This document shows, in pieces, positions 59,975 to 64,000 of a stretch of 64,000 bases of DNA. The stretch is from the NCBI GenBank assembly GCA_040380855.1, contig JBEIIG010000006.1, positions 32,509 to 96,508 of the forward strand, in the 5' to 3' direction. Position numbers and translations under genes: made by a program. A model generated the notes under the pieces. The model saw nothing but the letters and a program-made list of their open reading frames with translations, was not told the DNA's origin and did no database searches. Numbering within the stretch: the first letter of the stretch is position 1; every line of letters begins with the position of its first letter. This stretch comes from VFMC01 sp040380855 (GTDB lineage Bacteria; Actinomycetota; Acidimicrobiia; Acidimicrobiales; Ilumatobacteraceae).

Positions 59975-59980
59975 ACGGTA
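59975..59980 (-). promoter_or_regulatory. -10 hexamer TACCGT of the hydratase gene
   Basis: Ends 6 nt before ATG 59968 (minus strand). Confidence 0.5.
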
Positions 59981-60034
59981 CCCGTTCGCTGCAGGGGTGT
60001 GTCCCACTGTGGTTCCTCCCACTACGTTGCGCAG

Positions 60035-60049
60035 ATGAACGATCGGTAA
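60035..60049 (+). other. Four-codon upstream ORF (MNDR-stop) in frame with the ABC gene
   Basis: ATG 60035 follows a possible -10 TACGTT by 6 nt and stops at TAA 60047. It is in frame with ATG 60065 of the ABC gene, 15 nt further on. A leaderless uORF, or a relic of a longer N-terminus. Confidence 0.3.
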
Positions 60050-60064
60050 CGTGCGGGCAACTTC

Positions 60065-61794
60065 ATGTTGATCCGCCTGCTCCGTTCGCACCTGCGCCCC
60101 TATCGCGCCCAGTTGGCGCTCATCGTCGTACTCCAGGCCGCGCAGGCCATCGCTGGGCTCTACCTGCCCCGCCTGAACGGCCAGATCATCGACAGGGGTG
60201 TCGTGCGGGGCGACACTGGCTACATCTGGTCCACCGGCGGCCTGATGCTGGTCTTCACCCTGTTACAGGTGGGCCTGTCGGTCACCGCCGTCTACTGGGG
60301 CTCGAAGGTGGCGATGGCGTTCGGCCGCGACGTGCGCCGCGACCTGTTCCAGCAGGTCACCGACTTCTCGGCGCGTGAGGTAGGAGTCCTCGGCGCACCG
60401 TCGCTCATCACCCGCATCACCAACGACGTGCAGCAGGTGCAGATGCTGGTGCAGATGGTGTGCACCCTGCTGCTGGCGGCACCGATCACCGCAGTGGGTG
60501 GCATCATCATGGCGCTCAGCGAAGACGTGGGCCTGGGCTGGTTGCTGGTGGTCAGCATCCCGGTGCTCATCGTCGTCATCGTGGCCATCATCCGCCGCAT
60601 GGTGCCGCAGTACCAGGTGATGCAGGAACGCATCGACAGCCTGAACCGCGTGCTGCGCGAGCAGATCACCGGTATGCGCGTGGTGCGGGCCTTCGTGCGC
60701 GAGCCCTACGAGGCGGTGCGGTTCGGCGCAGCCAACGACGACGTCACCGACACCGCGCTGGTGGCCGGGCGGTTGATGGCCCTCATCTTCCCCACCGCCA
60801 TCATGATGGTGAACATCACCACCGTCGGCGTGGTGTGGTTCGGCTCCAACCGCATCGCCAGCGGCGACATGCAGGTGGGCGCGATGGTGGCCTACATCAC
60901 CTACCTCGTGCAGATCCTCATGTCGGTCACGATGGCGTCGTTCATCGGGTCGATGTGGCCCCGTGCCTCGGTGTGTGCCGAGCGCATCGTCGAGGTGCTC
61001 GACACCGAGTCGTCGGTGGTCACCGCCGAGCACCCGGTCGAGTCGGTGCCGTTGCACGGCACGGTCGAGTTCCGTGGCGCCTGCTTCGGCTATCCGGGCG
61101 CCGAGGCCGACGTGCTGCACGACATCACACTGATGTGCCGTCCGGGCCAGACCACGGCAGTCATCGGCAGCACCGGTTCGGGCAAGACCACGCTCATCGG
61201 CCTCGTGCCGCGGTTGTTCGACGTCACCGCCGGCGAGGTGCTGTTCGACGGGGTCGACGTGCGCGAACTCGACCCGCTGGCGCTGGGTGCCCGCATCGGC
61301 CTGGTGCCGCAGAAGCCCTACCTGTTCTCGGGCACGGTGGCCAGCAACCTGCGCTACGGCAAGCCCGATGCCACCGACGACGAACTGTGGCATGCGCTCA
61401 CCGTCGCCCAGGCGGCCGACTTCGTGCGGGCCATGCCGGGTGGGCTCGACGCCACCATTGCGCAGGGCGGCAGCAACGTGTCAGGCGGTCAGCGACAGCG
61501 CCTCGCCATCGCTCGCGCGCTGGTGCGCAGGCCCGAGGTGTACCTGTTCGACGACTCGTTCTCGGCCCTCGACGTGGCCACCGACGCCCGCCTGCGTGCG
61601 GCGCTGGTGCCCGAGACCGCCGACGCCGCGGTGCTCATCGTCGGCCAGCGCGTGGCCACCATCGCGGGGGCCGACCAGATCGTGGTGTTGGAGGACGGCC
61701 GCATCGTCGGCCTCGGCCGCCACGACGACCTGCTCGTCACCTGCCCCACCTACGCCGAGATCGTCGCCTCGCAGTTGCGCGCCGAGGAGGCGGC

Positions 61795-61798
<4 letters not shown>
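60065..61798 (+). CDS. ABC exporter subunit with degenerate ATP site
   Basis: 577 residues: six membrane helices (about 15-300) then a nucleotide-binding domain with Walker A GSTGSGKTT, signature NVSGGQRQR, and Walker B VYLFDDSFSALD. The catalytic Glu after Walker B is Asp, and the switch His is Gln (IVGQRVATI), as in TM287/LmrC. It should not hydrolyse ATP well at its own site. Forms a heterodimer with the next gene, whose ATG overlaps its stop. Cargo probably drugs or lipids. Confidence 0.93.
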
Positions 61799-63705
<1,907 letters not shown>

Positions 63706-63707
63706 TC

Positions 63708-63721
63708 CGAAGATTTCTTCG
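63708..63721. terminator. Short hairpin after the ABC exporter
   Basis: CGAAGA and TCTTCG pair around TT. No T-run after it, so weak. Confidence 0.35.
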
Positions 63722-63730
63722 TTGCCGGGG

Positions 63731-63759
63731 TTGACATCGAACATGTGTTCGGTTAGGGT
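63731..63759 (+). promoter_or_regulatory. SOS promoter: TTGACA-17-TAGGGT with LexA box as spacer
   Basis: -35 at 63731-63736, -10 at 63754-63759. The spacer begins TCGAACATGTGTTCGG (63737-63752), which matches the mycobacterial LexA site TCGAAC-N4-GTTCGA at 11 of 12 positions. LexA would sit exactly between the boxes. Confidence 0.85.
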
Positions 63760-63870
63760 TGCCGGTGTTCCGGTCTTCCCCTCGGAACCAGATCGAACCC
63801 GTCTGTCGGGTTCCCGTTCGTCCGGTTGATCGCTGGTCGCCTGCTGGTGCGGGTGCGAGGGGAGGTGCGC

Positions 63871-64000
63871 GTGGACACGGCTGCGTTGTCAGTATCCGGT
63901 GCCGGTGTGGCACGCGGAGCATCGCCGGTGGTCGACCGGTTCGTGCGGGTTGCCGAAACGGATGGGGCGGTCCTCGACCAGGCCGCGGTGGTCGGGTTGT
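63871..64000 (+). CDS. SOS-controlled gene start, probably DUF222/13E12-family, cut by right edge
   Basis: Only 43 codons are visible from GTG 63871, which has GGAGG 5 nt upstream and a leader of about 100 nt from the SOS promoter. The peptide begins VRVDTAALSVSGAGVARG and continues PVVDRFVRVAETDGAVLDQAA. LexA boxes stand before several 13E12/DUF222-HNH genes in M. tuberculosis, which is the reason for the family suggestion. The visible sequence alone does not prove it. Confidence 0.45.
   Translation, partial: MDTAALSVSGAGVARGASPVVDRFVRVAETDGAVLDQAAVVGL

Overview
The window is about two-thirds G+C, densely coded on both strands, and reads as an ordinary chromosomal segment with no IS elements, prophage, CRISPR, rRNA or tRNA that I could see. 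GatCAB amidotransferase, a Thermus-type isocitrate dehydrogenase, SCO6745- and DUF6671-family proteins, many acyl-CoA/oxygenase genes and a LexA box of the mycobacterial type suggest Actinomycetota, plausibly Acidimicrobiia (Ilumatobacter-like). The lineage is inference, since no rRNA is present.

Layout. 1-12.3 kb: truncated HrpA helicase, Baeyer-Villiger-type monooxygenase, a GST/DsbA pair, a PhyH oxygenase, an uncharacterised protein with an SCO6745-family partner, glutathione peroxidase, a hydantoinase/carbamoylase-type M20 amidase and a winged-helix regulator. 12.4-19.2 kb: isocitrate dehydrogenase with two uncharacterised genes, then (minus strand) gatC-gatA-gatB and a methyltransferase. 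19.2-21.9 kb: a large membrane-embedded patatin. 21.9-32.5 kb: an alpha-galactoside locus, with GH36 alpha-galactosidase and a PhyH oxygenase diverging from a DeoR regulator, a complete family-1 sugar ABC importer (binding protein, two enlarged permeases, ATPase) and GalT. 32.5-36 kb: ferredoxin-hydrolase-lgt-enoyl-CoA hydratase operon facing a TetR gene with a palindromic operator. 36-46.6 kb: TPR/HD-GYP protein, M48 protease, ABC-2 exporter, hydrolase, YbaK deacylase, fused indolepyruvate:ferredoxin oxidoreductase, and a membrane-protein/XRE regulator pair with an operator inside its promoter. 46.6-53.9 kb: GH29 fucosidase, DUF3089 lipoprotein, gpsA, an unknown secreted or anchored protein, and a YeiH/LysR divergent pair. 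53.9-60 kb: acyl-CoA ligase/VOC/CMD operon, MFS transporter, histidine phosphatase, amidohydrolase, enoyl-CoA hydratase. 60-64 kb: a heterodimeric ABC exporter with one degenerate ATP site, then a gene entering the right edge behind a promoter whose spacer is a LexA/SOS box.

The most striking window-wide signal is a consistent start architecture: eighteen genes have a TANNNT hexamer ending 6-8 nt before the start codon (ATG, GTG or TTG), as expected for leaderless mRNAs. Three promoters also carry TTGACA exactly 17 bp upstream of the hexamer, two of them at leaderless-type starts and one at the SOS promoter. The few genes with a real 5' leader instead carry strong Shine-Dalgarno sequences. 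This pattern settles several ambiguous starts. Twice, the TAG stop codon of one gene is itself the start of the next gene's -10 hexamer.
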